The notes beneath the pieces are model-generated. The model saw only the letters and a list, made by a program, of their open reading frames with translations, was not told the origin of the DNA and did not search any database. A stretch of 64,000 bases of DNA, taken from assembly GCA_037157565.1 (NCBI GenBank), contig JAZHRO010000062.1, positions 8,928,001 through 8,992,000 of the forward strand. The letters run 5' to 3'. Made by a program: the position numbers and the translations under genes. Below, piece by piece: positions 46,666 through 58,077 of the stretch (position 1 is its first letter; each line of letters begins with the position of its first letter). The stretch is from Thalassia testudinum (Eukaryota; Streptophyta; Magnoliopsida; Alismatales; Hydrocharitaceae).

Positions 46666-48491
46666 GGAAAAAACAAGTTTGGATAGAAGGGTACCTATTG
46701 ACCTGAAACCACCTATCTTCTAAAAGAACCCTTATGATATCTTTCACGTGCGACCCAAGCCAGGAATAACTAATTATTTTTCTGTGCTAGATGTTAAGTG
46801 GACAACCGCACCTATTGAACCATCTTTACCCATTGCCCGATACTTTGGTCTTGGGTTGCACACCACTAAACCGTAGGCCCGGCCCTGCAAACATAACAAC
46901 CTTTAGTTCTCGGTGATTTTCATCCAGAACTTGAGAACCACTCGACCTTGGGGCATGGGTCTGCACCATAATCTCGTCCACATCTGTGGACATCTTCTGC
47001 GGATGGGTTTCAGGATCAACCTTTTGATTTCGATTCTGACCCACACTTGTGAATTCTCAATTTCTTCTTTGTATGTATGTTATGCCTAGTTGAAGGCATT
47101 AAACTTAGCACGTGTGTATACACTCTTCTCTCTGCAAAGCTGACTAGATTTTCACGACACTCAGGTGATGTTCTGTTTACTCCGCCCTTTTCATGTCTTT
47201 TTTTTTATAATGAGGACATTGCATCATTTAGGCATGGGGGGGGTGGATAATCAATTCCTGAAATCATTATGTTAACTCCATAGAATTTCTTTTAGTTTCT
47301 TATAAAATTAAAAAGAAAAATTGAAAATTTGAAAAAAGATAAATAAAGAAATTAGGAAAAGAGAACTTAGGCATTCGGAAGTTATTAACTTTAGGAAATG
47401 ATACGAGAGGACCTAAACACTTAGACTCTTCAGGTCTTCGGGCTTAATTAGCCCAGGTGTTCACTCAAATGTGGACTTAGTCTCGAGTCCTCGCCAATTA
47501 AAATTCATTTTAATTTGGTAAATAATTTGGGATGATTAGTATGCGACTTATCAACCCTCCCTCTGATTTGGGGGTACTTTAAGCCTAAGCAACTACATAC
47601 ATTTTTTTGCACTGACTCACTTTCCGGCGGTTTGTACGGAAATTGGGTAGCTAATGGGCCAACTTGGGTGGTATGGCTGGCAAGTTGTCGGTGGTAACAG
47701 CTCATCGGCCGGTTGTCCAGAACCCAGCCATAAGATCATTTTTGTTGTACTGCCTTTAGGTAAATCTTAGAACAAGGAAGCCACCTACTTAAGAAAAAAA
47801 AAGAGAAACACTAAAAAAGAAAAGAAAAATAAATAGAAAAAGGAGAAGATAAAAAAATAAAAAATAAAAAATAAAATCACACATCACCACATGAGTATGG
47901 CTGGCAAGTTGTCGGTGGTAACAGCTCATCAGCCGGTTGTCTAGGACCCAGCTCACAAAAAAAAATGCACAATAATTCCCAAAACACTTGGGGAAGAAGC
48001 GGGGAAGTAGAATAAACCGGGGAGATATACACTGGGTTCGCCCTTGTGTTGACCCCATATAAAAGAAAGTAGGGAGAAAGCTACCGATCATAAAGATAAA
48101 CCTTTAGGTAAGGTCACCTAAGGTCGTAGAAACCTGAAGTTCGTTTTAATGGCTGTCTAGTGAGTCTTTCGCTATTTTCACAAGATGCTTAGTACTTAGA
48201 GTCTTTTTCGAGTCTTGGGTGGGTCGGATAGCCGTAAAAAGCTATCCCAAAACTCTCAAACTCCAAAAGTACAAAAAAATTAGAAAAGAAGGAAAATAAT
48301 AATAATAAAAAAGTGTATCTTCCCTTTTCAAATAAGGTGAGGACTTGGGCGGTTTGCATTCTGGCTGGCACCTGGGTACCGTTGAGTTTTCGTAGTTTAG
48401 GACCTTAGTTGAAATTTTCTATTGTTAATAAATGACTTAGGCTTAAGCAATCTAATCCTAATTTTGCTTTTATATATAGCATATAGTTTAA
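46666..48491 (+). other. D unit 2 3' region
   Basis: Counterpart of 37965-39761. ATGAGGACATTGCA (47210-47223) precedes an internal G8 tract (47236-47243). The ~58-bp repeat occurs at 47671-47729 and 47894-47952, separated by A-rich DNA. Confidence 0.7.
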
Positions 48492-48528
48492 TTTTGCTAG
48501 GGACTAGCAAAAGGTAGGCACGGGGGTA
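48492..48528 (+). other. D unit 2 polypurine tract and hairpin
   Basis: TTTTGCTAG (48492-48500), GGA, CTAGCAAAA (48504-48512), then GGTAGGCACGGGGGTA and LTR start at 48529. Confidence 0.9.
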
Positions 48529-50053
48529 TGATGTAAACACATTTATTGAGGGTAAAATGCCTATTCATGCATGTTCCTAGGCTTAGATTTTCATTTCATA
48601 TTACAAGTATTGCATAGCATGCGTCATTCTTCATTTAAAGTAGTTGTATATAATTTAGTTTAATTGCATCCTTTTTGTGGTTAGGAGAGAAGGATATTTA
48701 TTTTGGAGCCTTATATTGACGATCTGACCGTACGGATCTAATCAAGACGACGATCGGAGTCCAACGCCTCTGAAATCGCCTCAAATGGAGTCCCATAGCA
48801 CCATATGCAGTCTAAGGAAGATTAATGGCCAAGGGACTAGGAGAAATAATTTGGAGCTTCAAATAACAAATCCAATCGTGCAGATGGATTTGGGTCGACG
48901 ATCGTAGCCTAACAGAGCAAAAATCGACTCAATCCGACCTATGTAGCAGCCCCTATAGCAAGAAGAAGATGGACGGCCCAGACTGCGCCACGTGGCACAG
49001 CCCAGGCCTCCCAGTGCACGCACGCAGCACTACACTAGCATAGCAATGCGGGTGCGTGCATGCACGTAGGCGCGCATGCGTATAGCGCAGCACCAGCGAG
49101 TGGGCGCACGCGTGCGTGCGGCAAAGGGCGGGGGAGCACAGCACCGGCTATGCATGGGTTGGACCTGCAACGACGCATGAGCTAGACTTACAACAATGCT
49201 TATAGCTATCGGTAATTCATCGCATGCCAGCAAAGCCAGCTGTGGGCGCTAATGGGCATGAGCTACCTACAGCGACGTTTCCAGCGACGGTCTAGATGCC
49301 ACTAATGGTCCCATACTTATTTTTGACTCTTCTCTTCCACTATAAAAGGAACTACACCCCCTCCCTTCCAAGCCATCTCTACCTACTCTACTCCCACCTA
49401 CTCCCAAGTTTTAGTACACCTACCAACTCTCCATTAGAGCTTGTTCTCAAGCTCCCAAGGTACCTAGTAGTGTAGCAAACCTCTGCCCCAGCAAATACTC
49501 CTCCAACTTCCCATTCCCCTTCATATGTTGCCTTGGAGTCATCCTCCCACCTCCATTCTGGTAGCAGATCACCTCCATCTTCTCACCTCCATTCCGAAGC
49601 CACGCCGAAGCATTCCTCAACTCGATGTCCTTCTGCACCTCACCTCCGTTGTCCTGCTCCTCACCTCCTTCGTTCGAGCTTCCGCCAGGCGCTGTCGTCT
49701 CACTGAACAGCCGATTCAGGAGATTTCCTCTCACCCCCTCTCTTTTTATGCTTTCATAGTAGATTGTAATAGACACTGGATTGATATATATACCATTTTC
49801 GTTCCACATCTCTATCTTGTGATAGTTTGCTTGTTTCTTCTTACAAAAATACAAAAAAATAACAAAACCCTAAATTACCAAAAAGAAATGAATTGAAGCG
49901 TGATTTTCACGTAAAGTAAATGTCGCCTCCCTATGTTTGACCCGGGACTCCCTTAGAGTTTCGGTATAAATTTTATCTGATCGATGTGTTTTGCAACTAC
50001 GATGACAGGTTACTCGTAACCCCGATTTCTAACACGCGAAACACACCCAAGCA
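48529..50053 (+). repeat. Family D LTR c
   Basis: 1525 bp from TGATGTAAACAC to CCCAAGCA; right end set by alignment with LTRs a and b. CpG-rich domain about 48960-49230; TATA box 49341-49349. Confidence 0.87.
49341..49349 (+). promoter_or_regulatory. TATA box of LTR c
   Basis: TATAAAAGG, same context as LTRs a and b. Confidence 0.66.
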
Positions 50054-51066
50054 ACCTTTATTTCCATTATTGAAGCAGCTTTGAGCAAGCTCCAGCTACG
50101 TTCTTGAGACTTCAACTCCAGGTACAAGCTCCAAGTGACACGGAATCAAAGCACAAATGTCTTCGCCCGATCAATTGGCATGTTTGACCACCCTTGAGCA
50201 GGAATTGAGTGAGATCCCTTCACGGTAGGAGCAAGCAAAGAAGCTATGGGATTAGTCCCTCATCGATAGCGTTGAACCTCTCGACTGTGCATAAAGGCTT
50301 TTCGTGCTATTGACCCCTCTCCCAGTACACGATGGGTCGGGCCCCTCTTCACTCAGCTTTTAACACGGCGGCTGCACTCATGCTCCACTGCCCTAGTCCT
50401 GGGTACACGTGCCCGAATGCCCGAATACCTGAATACCCGCCTAATTGAGAGAAGGAAGAGGAAGGGAAGGAAGTGAGAGAGAGAACACTGGGAAAAGGGG
50501 GTTTTGCTCCTGAAACCTTCCAACACCTTGCCAAAATCCGAGAGCTCCTCCCTTGTGCGTGAAGAGGCAAGAAACAAGAAGAGAATAAGTTAAGAAGAAA
50601 AGGGAAGAAAGAAAGGTTAAGGAAGAAAGGTAGAAGAAAAAAAAAAGGAAAGAAGAAGAAAGGAAGAAGCAGTGCCTCTGAGAAGAAAGAAGAAGGATCA
50701 AAGATAGAAGAGAAGAAGAAAATCAGAAAAACACTATAGCACTTAATCTGGCGTGGAATTTGGTTGATTGATACTATTTCATTATTTAAGTAGAATTGTA
50801 ATAGGGTAATTTGGTGATTCAAATCATCATTTTTGCCCTAATCTTTTTACCACATTGACTCTTGAATCTTTATTTATATCATTTGTGCTTGAAATTACTA
50901 TTACATTGCTATATTCTTACTTACAATTGTGATTTTGAGATAAATTGCCACATTGCTCCCTGCGTTCGACCTCGGACTTTCTTGAGTTATAAATTTTAAG
51001 CTTTCTACTCAATTTATTGGCTATACTACAATGCATCACTTTTATAACACCTATTCAGAGCATTCA
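50054..51066 (+). repeat. Element E 5' LTR remnant
   Basis: Inferred from the primer site that follows (CATTCA then ACGTTTTAGTGCC). It contains CCTGCGTTCGACCTCGGAC and an A/T-rich end like those of other LTRs here, and a ~280-bp purine-rich (GAA/GGAA) stretch at 50441-50720. No second copy is present for comparison; the start is unknown. Confidence 0.55.
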
Positions 51067-51075
51067 ACGTTTTAG

Positions 51076-51090
51076 TGCCATTGCCGGGGA
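51076..51090 (+). other. Primer-binding site of E
   Basis: TGCCATTGCCGGGGA, preceded by TTTTAG where TTTTGGC would be expected; tRNA-Asp type with damage at the first bases. Confidence 0.75.
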
Positions 51091-52199
51091 GCAACATGCA
51101 ATTTGATCTCTTGATTGCAATATCTGGTTTGATACTAACTTGCTCTATCTATTTTGCTGTGATTTATGCAGGAGGGCAATCCGATCAAGGATAGTTAGAC
51201 AAGCACCAAATAGTCCAGGGACAGGTAAACTCCATCCACTTTCTTCTAAGTCCCTGATTATGAAAAAGCTAAAAGAAGAAAAATCAATTAGGGCTAACTT
51301 GCATTCTATTCTTAGATTAATCATCACAAGTTGCTTGATTTTATACATTGTTAGAAAACATCCCAAACCTGATTCTTGCACCTACTTAGGGATTTAAGAC
51401 ACCTAGGGCTACTACCTTCTTGATTGAGCCCTAGGTGCCAGATTTGGAATTAATTGATTGACCAATTAAGAGGGAATTAGGGTTTCCATTCTCGGGTTTT
51501 AGAGACACACTTGTTTAAAACAGGAATCAATCTTCCCAAATTGTATGTGTCCTAAGCCTTGATTGAACTTACCTAAGAAGCACATCCTAAGAATCAAGCT
51601 CTAAATCTCACTTGAATCCTAAAAGCAGGGACCTAATAATCAAAGACAAATAAGGTGAAGTTGACCCACCTTGTAGGGTCAACCAATCTTCAAATTAGGT
51701 CACCACTCACAAAAACATCTTAAAGTTCAAGTGAAATCCAAACCACCCACACTCTAAACTTAAAATTGGTAGACTTAAGAGGTCAGGTTTTCCATCCTGG
51801 TCTACCTGGACCCTCAGTGACAAGGAAGGTCGAGTGGGGGAAACCTTGTAACTCGTGGGGACGCTCCACCTTGCAAGGGTCTTTAAGGGACTCTCTCTTC
51901 CTAGCTGCCCAGGTAATTCTCAGGTGGATGACTTTCTGATCTAGGGGTATCATCCGCCCTGAACCTCTATAGTCATCCAAAGATATTTGGGTGTCTTGAT
52001 TGGGTCCATCACACCTTTTGTCCCTCGTCTTCTGCATTGGTGCATGTTTAAGAGGAGGTCCCTAACACCACCCTTGAGGCCTCCATTAGCTATTCACTCC
52101 CATTGAGGCCAAGCCTCGACTTCCCTATTTGTGCAACCACCCAACCACATTGACGTATCTTCTGATTTATCTGAGCCTAGATCTCCTTCATTCATACTC
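51091..52199 (+). other. Element E leader
   Basis: About 1.1 kb without a supported gene. A segment near 51173-51224 is bounded by TTTATGCAG and CAG-GTAAAC-like splice-site sequences, which may be chance. Confidence 0.6.
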
Positions 52200-53901
52200 A
52201 TGGAACAACCAGTAGAAGAAAACAATCTCCAGAATTAGCTTTAGCGCCTCAACGATCTATTCCAGGCCTTTATGAACTCGCCGCAGCGTCCTATGATGCG
52301 AAATCATTACAATCCCGCTGGAGTGGCGATCGAACCTTGAGCCCAAATCTCGGCTGGAGGTCCTGATAATGAACTCAAGCCCAACATGATTCATGCCATT
52401 CCTAAATTCCATTTGCTTAATTCCGAAGATCCCTCCAGCATATCAAGCAACTCAAGCATCCAGCACATACCTTCAATTCAGAAGCTCAGAATCAGGATAT
52501 CTTGCTCATGAAAATGTTCTCCTTCTCTCTCATGGACAAGGCCGCTCACTGGTACCAAACTTTGACTCATCTAATCAACACATGGGCTGAACTACAATCC
52601 GAGTTTCTAAAAAAGTTCTTCCTTGTTGGTTGGACAAATGCTCTGTAGCATTAGATCTCACACACTTCATGCAGCAAGCAGGAGAACCACTTCTTGAGGC
52701 ATGGGATCGCTTTCTAGATCTCATGCAAAAGTGCCCCCACCACGAAGTTCCTAAATGGGAACAAGTCTAGTCTTTTTACTAGAGACTCCATGAGGATATT
52801 CGATTGTTCATCAATGCAACCTGTGGAGGAAACATCATGGGTCAACACGAAGACATCGTCTGGGAGATTCTCGAGAACATGTGCGAGAACTCCATCAACA
52901 TTGAATCCATGGGCATGTTGAACCGTAACTGCCTGTGCATTGACGAATCCACGAGGAGCACATGAGACGCAGGGCCTATCGTCTTCCATTGATTTGGAGT
53001 TAATGGCCAGTTGCCTAGACAAGGTCTTTATCATTGAGAAGGTGGATGAGCTGACTTGACATCTGCAGCGAGCCACCTCTACGCAAAACCCATTCGCACA
53101 ACCACCCTCTGGGAGGGAGGCTGTGCACAACATCTATCACCGATCTTCTTAGGGGATGGATCCATATCCACGCTCGTCTGATCGAGGGTTTGGAGGAAAC
53201 TCCGGATCCACCCACTTTAGTTGGGGGAACTCTGAATCCTCGCCTTTTGATTTCTCCAAGATTCCTCAGACCTACGAGGATCTCAATGCCATCCAGAATG
53301 ATCCTTTCTCAAACACCTACAACCTGGATGGCGAAATCATCCTAATTTCACGTGGTCAGGGAATAATCAAAATCAGAGACCTCTATATCAGCCCCGACCA
53401 CAACTTTCTCATCTATATCAGCAGCCTTAACCTCGACCCAACTCGACTTTCCAAACTGGGCCAACTTGAGAAGATCAAATGACTCTTACCCTTCAGACTA
53501 TGGCTGACATTCAGAAGATGAATGCGGTTATGTAAAAATAGCATAAAGATGAGATTATAAAGGTTCTCAAATAAGTAGCCCAGATGGAAAATCCTCGCCA
53601 ACCTGGTGCACTCCCTTCACAACCTCTGTGCAATCCAAATAACGTGTCGAACCAGAGGTGCGTTATGAACCTGACTTAGGGCCAGGCTCACTTTGTCTAT
53701 CAGGCCCCTTCTGCTCCATCACCCGACGGGATGGAGGCTTCAACATCATACACAGGTTATTAGCAGCAACCACCTCTTTTGACTACCCCAACCCAGATCT
53801 AGGCAGGACTGAATTTTGTTACCACCCGTAGTGGCAAAACAACTCAGGAACCACTTTACCCAAGCCACTCTCAGCCTGGTAGTTCAAACACAAACCCTAG
53901 G
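52200..53901 (+). pseudogene. gag: Element E gag
   Basis: Starts MEQPVEENN at 52200. Recognisable pieces in shifting frames: FQAFMNSPQRPMMRNHYNPA, KPNMIHAIPKFHLLNSEDPS, FSLMDKAAHWYQTLTHLINT, WAELQSEFLKKFFLVGWTNA, a region matching the FYxGL/FVDA segment of other Gags near 52790-52830, and VTTRSGKTTQEPLYPSHS at the Gag-protease boundary. Several stops and at least three frameshifts. The 139-residue frame on the opposite strand (53133-52714) is its shadow. Confidence 0.8.
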
Positions 53902-54684
53902 TTGGTCATTCAGGATGCTCCTATCTCAGATCAAGAACATGGATTAATTCTAGGTGAACCTGTAGAGGTTCCATTTCCCGACGCCTTGACCAAGGGAAAG
54001 AAGAAACCCAAACCCGTGGCTCTCAAGGAGGACTTGGTCAAGCTCTTTGAGCAGGTCCAAATAAACATCCCATTGATGGATGCAATTTGCCACGTACCAG
54101 CTTACGCAAGATTCTTGAAAGATGTATGTACACCAAAGCGTATGCCGCGAACCAAAGGCGGGAGCCCGATCGTATTGTTGGAGCATGCCAGCTCCATCAT
54201 TTTGAGTAAACTCCCGCCTAAGGCAAAAGATCCTGGTACCCCTCTGATCTCTTGCACAATCGGTGATATTCAATTTGATCATGCATTATTGGATCTAGGA
54301 GCCTCCATAAACCTAATACCTACATCCCTACTTGACCACCTCGAAGAATCTAAGCTTAAATCGACAAAGGTGACATTGTAGTTGGCTAATCGATCTATTA
54401 AGTCACCAAAAGGAATTCTCGAGGATGTCATAGTTAGGGTACGTGATTTCTACTTCCCCGTGGATTTTATAGTTTCAGGCATGGATGCTCCTGAGAACTT
54501 GAAGAACACACCGATCATTTTGGGGAGACCTTTTCTAGCCGCAGCTAGAGCCAACATCAATTGTGGGGAGGGCCAAATTGAGTTAAAATTTGGGAGCAGG
54601 ACACTAAAGATCGTATCTTTAAGGCCCAAGGAGGAATTAATTGTGGGATTATCAAGCAAATTTGCGACATCGAGTTGTGGTTGA
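53902..54684 (+). pseudogene. pro: Element E aspartic protease
   Basis: LVKLFEQVQINIPLMDAICH, VPAYARFLKDVCTPKR, ILSKLPPKAKDPGTPLIS, then the active site HALLDLGASINLIPTSLL. A TAG at 54379-54381 replaces the Gln of TLQLANRS, then GILEDVIVRVRDFYFPVDFI and NTPIILGRPFLAAARANI. The catalytic DLGAS motif is intact; the single stop and the lack of a downstream polymerase make it non-functional as part of a polyprotein. Confidence 0.9.
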
Positions 54685-54839
54685 CGACCCATGTGTTGAG
54701 GAAAACCTGCTTATCTCTGATGATCAACCACAAGAGGATCAAAACCCACACTTAGAGGAGCCTGAATTAGACCTAAGATACCTTCACCTCCTATCATTGC
54801 TCTTGAACCTCACCCTGGACCACCTGCTACTGCTGAAAT

Positions 54840-55357
54840 CCAGTCATGGAGTTGAAACCCCTCCCTGACCATCTCAAATATGCCTTTTTGGGCTCTAATC
54901 AAACATTTCCTGTAATTATCAATTCGCACCTCACCTCTGATTAAGAAGCATGATTGATTTCTGTCCTCCAGCAGCATTAGAGAGCCATTGGATAGACTCT
55001 CGATGACCTGACTAGCAACAACCCCTCATATTGCACACATCACATCTACATCGAAGAGGGCTCACGGCCATCTTGTGAAATGCAGAGATGCCTGAATCTG
55101 AACTTGTAGGATGTGAAAATGGATATCATCAAGTGGTTAGATGCAGGTATCATCTACCCGATCTCTGACAGCCGCTGGGTGAGCCCAATCCAGATTGTAC
55201 CTAAGAAAGTAGGACTCACTATCATTATGACTGAAACTGGAGAGACTATACCGACCTGCATTGCAAACTCATGGAGAGTCTATATTGATTACCGAAGAAT
55301 AAATACCTCCACAAAAAGGGATCATTTCTCACTGTCATTTATTGATTAGATACTTAT
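54840..55357 (+). pseudogene. RT: Element E reverse transcriptase, N-terminal fragment
   Basis: MELKPLPDHLKYAFLGSNQT, YCTHHIYIEEGSRPS, then open from 55113: DIIKWLDAGIIYPISDSRWV, SPIQIVPKKVGLTI, RVYIDYRRINTSTKRDHFSL, SFID and a stop. Several stops precede 55113. It ends before the catalytic FMDD box; RNase H and integrase are absent. Confidence 0.88.
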
Positions 55358-55917
55358 TGGATAGGCATCCATAGGATCTGGGTATTTTATGGTATAATGC
55401 AATTTCCACCTATTTATAAATATGTAAGAAAAAGAAAAAGAAAAAATATATATATATATATATAGTGTTTAGTAATAATCCGAAGGCTGAAACAAAAATA
55501 CAATAAGTGTTTATGGATATTCAACCTTTGTTTTGAAGACTTTCTAAGCAACAGAAGCTTGATTCGCTCAGGTTCAAGCTTAATTCACTTGAGCATTGAC
55601 AAAATAGATCGGAATTTCTCCTAACTAAGGATGTATTCTTGTACCTGAGACACCAGTACAGGATTCGTTGGTTTGCTTCTACTTGAGAGTCTAAGTAATC
55701 TTGGTTCACACTACACATATCAAGAAAGACCAGGTGAACAAAAGATCCAACCCTAGTGTTCATTAGGGAAGGTGGAGTCCTTACTTGTGCGTGCAGGTAG
55801 ACTTTTTATCCCAGGTTTTAGTCTTGTGTTTAGGAGAAACTCTTTCCACCAAAAAGAAACTCTCCCACCAAGAAGAAAAGTGTGCTCCCTCAAATAATGT
55901 TGTAAGAGATATACTGA
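55358..55917. other. Unclassified DNA left of the LTR array
   Basis: Not recognisable as RT continuation. A TA microsatellite lies at 55447-55464; the rest is unremarkable. The last five bases before the first array LTR are ACTGA, the candidate target duplication whose partner would be beyond the window. Confidence 0.45.
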
Positions 55918-56742
55918 TGATTGCGCAGCAATCATAGGTCCTAATTGACCTAAATTAAGCTAAGACTTAGCATAAGTTAGGGTTATTTATGCATGCATAC
56001 GCATTATCTGCATCTTTACTGCTTTCCTTTAGCTATGCATAAAATAATGTTATAATGTGCTGATTAAGTGTATTATGTCGATTGCAGGCAATAAGCAGAT
56101 CTGGAGCTAGATCTGGAGCAGCATCTGAAGCTGGATCTGAAATAATGGGAGTTGTGGCAGAGCTGGAGCAGAAGGCCTAGTTAAGATGTAGGAATAATAA
56201 TGTAAGGGGGTTAAAGGTTTTCTATTCTATTAAGTAGAAATAAAGCAGTAAAATGTGAAGAGCTTAGGTCCATCCTAGCCCTAGGATAGCCTAGAGACTT
56301 CCCCAAGCCTTAGCCACTCTTAGATTAGGTCACAACACCCTAGGAAGCCCTAAAACCGTAATTCCAACCCTTCTCTGGATGTCCAGATAAGTTTCAAGAC
56401 ATCCAGGACCCTTAGCCAACTCCCGCACACTTCAAACCCACTTCTACAGTGTTATTGGATGTCCAGACACTTTGTCAGATGTCCAATTTCTGCAGAATAC
56501 CCAAAATAGAACCCGAAACCCTTCCTGACTCTGATTGGACGTCCAGACAACAAGTCTGGACTTCTGATTTTTGAGTATAAGACGTCTGATTATATAATTA
56601 GACGTCTGATATTGCTCTCCAATTCCTGTTTTGAGATTTAAGCCTTGATCTTGGATCCTTAGGTCCCTAAACCAAATTCCAACCCCATAGGAACCTAAAT
56701 TAAGGTGCCCTAGCCCTAGTACATCACCTCTAGACCTCCCTA

Positions 56743-56964
56743 AGGACCTAATTAGGTCCTCACTAAACCTAATTGACTTGGATCTTAGTCAATTCCATCA
56801 GCCTATTCAATTGGACTCATTGAGTCCAATTGAGCCCTGATCTCAGCACACACTGTCCAATTGGACTCAGTGAGAGTCCAATTGACCTAGACTTGACTTA
56901 ATTGAGTTGTTTTACTCTCAATTAAGTTTCCACACACCCAATTAAACTTGTATTAAGTTTAATT
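56743..56964 (+). repeat. Block of six consecutive short inverted repeats (unit 1)
   Basis: AGGACCTAATTAGGTCCT (perfect palindrome); AATTGACT...AGTCAATT; CAATTGGACTCA/TGAGTCCAATTG around one base; CAATTGGACTC/GAGTCCAATTG; CTTAATTGAG/CTCAATTAAG; AATTAAACTT/AAGTTTAATT. Present at the same place in every family C LTR, including the solo copy at 26183-26406. Confidence 0.85.
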
Positions 56965-57309
56965 GCACTTTACCTTAGTGAATTTGGGTTTATAACCCTA
57001 ATTTGAGACCTACCTTGACCTAAACCCACTAGAACCCAACCTAATCAACCTAGCCACCTAAGTTTCGACCCACACACACCCACACACACCATCCACACGA
57101 AAATATCTAGCCTAGAGTTCTCTAGAACTCTCTACCATGTGTGGTTGCCTTGCTTGCCAAAAATAGCAACCAAGAGCCATTCAATTTTTAGATCCACATT
57201 TGGTGGATCTAAAAACCACCATCCATCCTCTCTCTCTCACTCTCCCACGAGCTCCCACCATAGGCCTTCTAGAGAATTCCATAATTCTCTAGAGAGCTTC
57301 CCTTAGGTC

Positions 57310-57318
57310 TATAAAAAG
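57310..57318 (+). promoter_or_regulatory. TATA box of array unit 1
   Basis: TATAAAAAG 17 bp downstream of a perfect inverted repeat; repeated at 59469, 61650 and 63820 in the next units. Confidence 0.62.
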
Positions 57319-58077
57319 ACCCCTTGGGTGGCCATTGGCACCCATTCACTTCTTTGGCAATTGCACTCCATTGGTGCCATTCACACCACCTCCATAGTCA
57401 CTCCACCTCCACGAGCTCACTACCACCACCATGGAGGACACCATGCCAGGATGCTGGATCAACCCTACTTCTCTCCAAGGGTCGGCCTAAGCTACATTGG
57501 CCGCCCCTCATTCTCCTCTCGACCACTCCAAGGCCATCAGGGACCACCCCTGAATGCCCTCTATTCTTATTGCTCTAGATCATGCTCTCCATAATTTTTA
57601 TTGCTTTTATTTACTGCTTAGTAGAGTAGTCTTACTTCTTCCCCAATGACGCATGAGAAATCCCCCCGCTGATTCTTGTATGCAATCATTTTCTGGTAGT
57701 TAGATTTGATTTTAAGCATTCATGTATAAGCTTTCCACTTGATTTCCTTGTGAAACAACTCTCCCACGATGAATGAAATTTCATTATATATATATATCTC
57801 TTATTTGTCTAAAATCACCTTGACCTAAATGATTATCATATTTGCATGATTTAAGTGCCTGTTCTTTAACCGCCTATATATTACGCACCAGCATGTCATT
57901 TAAATAAAGTAGAGCGGCTTTAAGATCAATTTCAAAAATAAAAACAACGCCTCCCAGAGACGAACGACTGGAACTCAAAGTCTCGTTATTTTCAAAACAA
58001 TATCTTTGTTGGATCGTATTTCGCAACTATACTACGACGCTTTTATCAAAAATGCGATCTACGATCTCCCAACATTA

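Larger units (their letters stand above)
33949..50053 (+). mobile_element. Family D composite: LTR-internal-LTR-internal-LTR
   Basis: Three same-orientation LTRs (33949-35423, 39799-41508, 48529-50053) separated by two homologous internal regions, each with primer-site remnant, leader, one ORF without gag/pol similarity, and the hairpin-polypurine end. Flanking bases (GGCGT left, ACCTT right) do not match, so there is no target duplication. A structure with a shared middle LTR points to unequal recombination between LTRs of neighbouring copies. Confidence 0.85.
50054..55357 (+). mobile_element. Element E: decayed Athila-like element, truncated
   Basis: LTR-like 5' part, primer site (51076-51090), leader, gag-pro and the first part of RT, stopping around 55357. 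No 3' LTR is seen. Its left border at the family D LTR c end is abrupt, so the E LTR is itself truncated or interrupted. It is more decayed than A1. Confidence 0.75.
55918..58074 (+). repeat. Family C LTR array, unit 1
   Basis: 2157 bp, TGATTGCG...TCCCAACA, then TTA. Contains GACGTC palindromes (about 56375-56615), a six-hairpin block (56743-56964), CA-rich tract (57069-57091), inverted repeat TCTAGAGAATT/AATTCTCTAGA (57268-57293), and TATA box 57310-57318. Confidence 0.94.

Noticed and set aside
50349..50822. 157-residue minus-strand frame rich in Phe/Leu/Ser
   Set aside because: Complement of a GA-rich stretch, which yields long stop-free frames by composition alone.
52714..53133. 139-residue open frame on the minus strand
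   Set aside because: It lies antisense to the element E gag pseudogene, whose plus-strand Gag motifs are recognisable; the minus frame has no domain.
57324..57594. Repeated frames in the family C array (also 59483, 61664)
   Set aside because: Two overlapping frames stay open in each unit just after the TATA box and no start or codon signal favours either; best seen as untranslated LTR.
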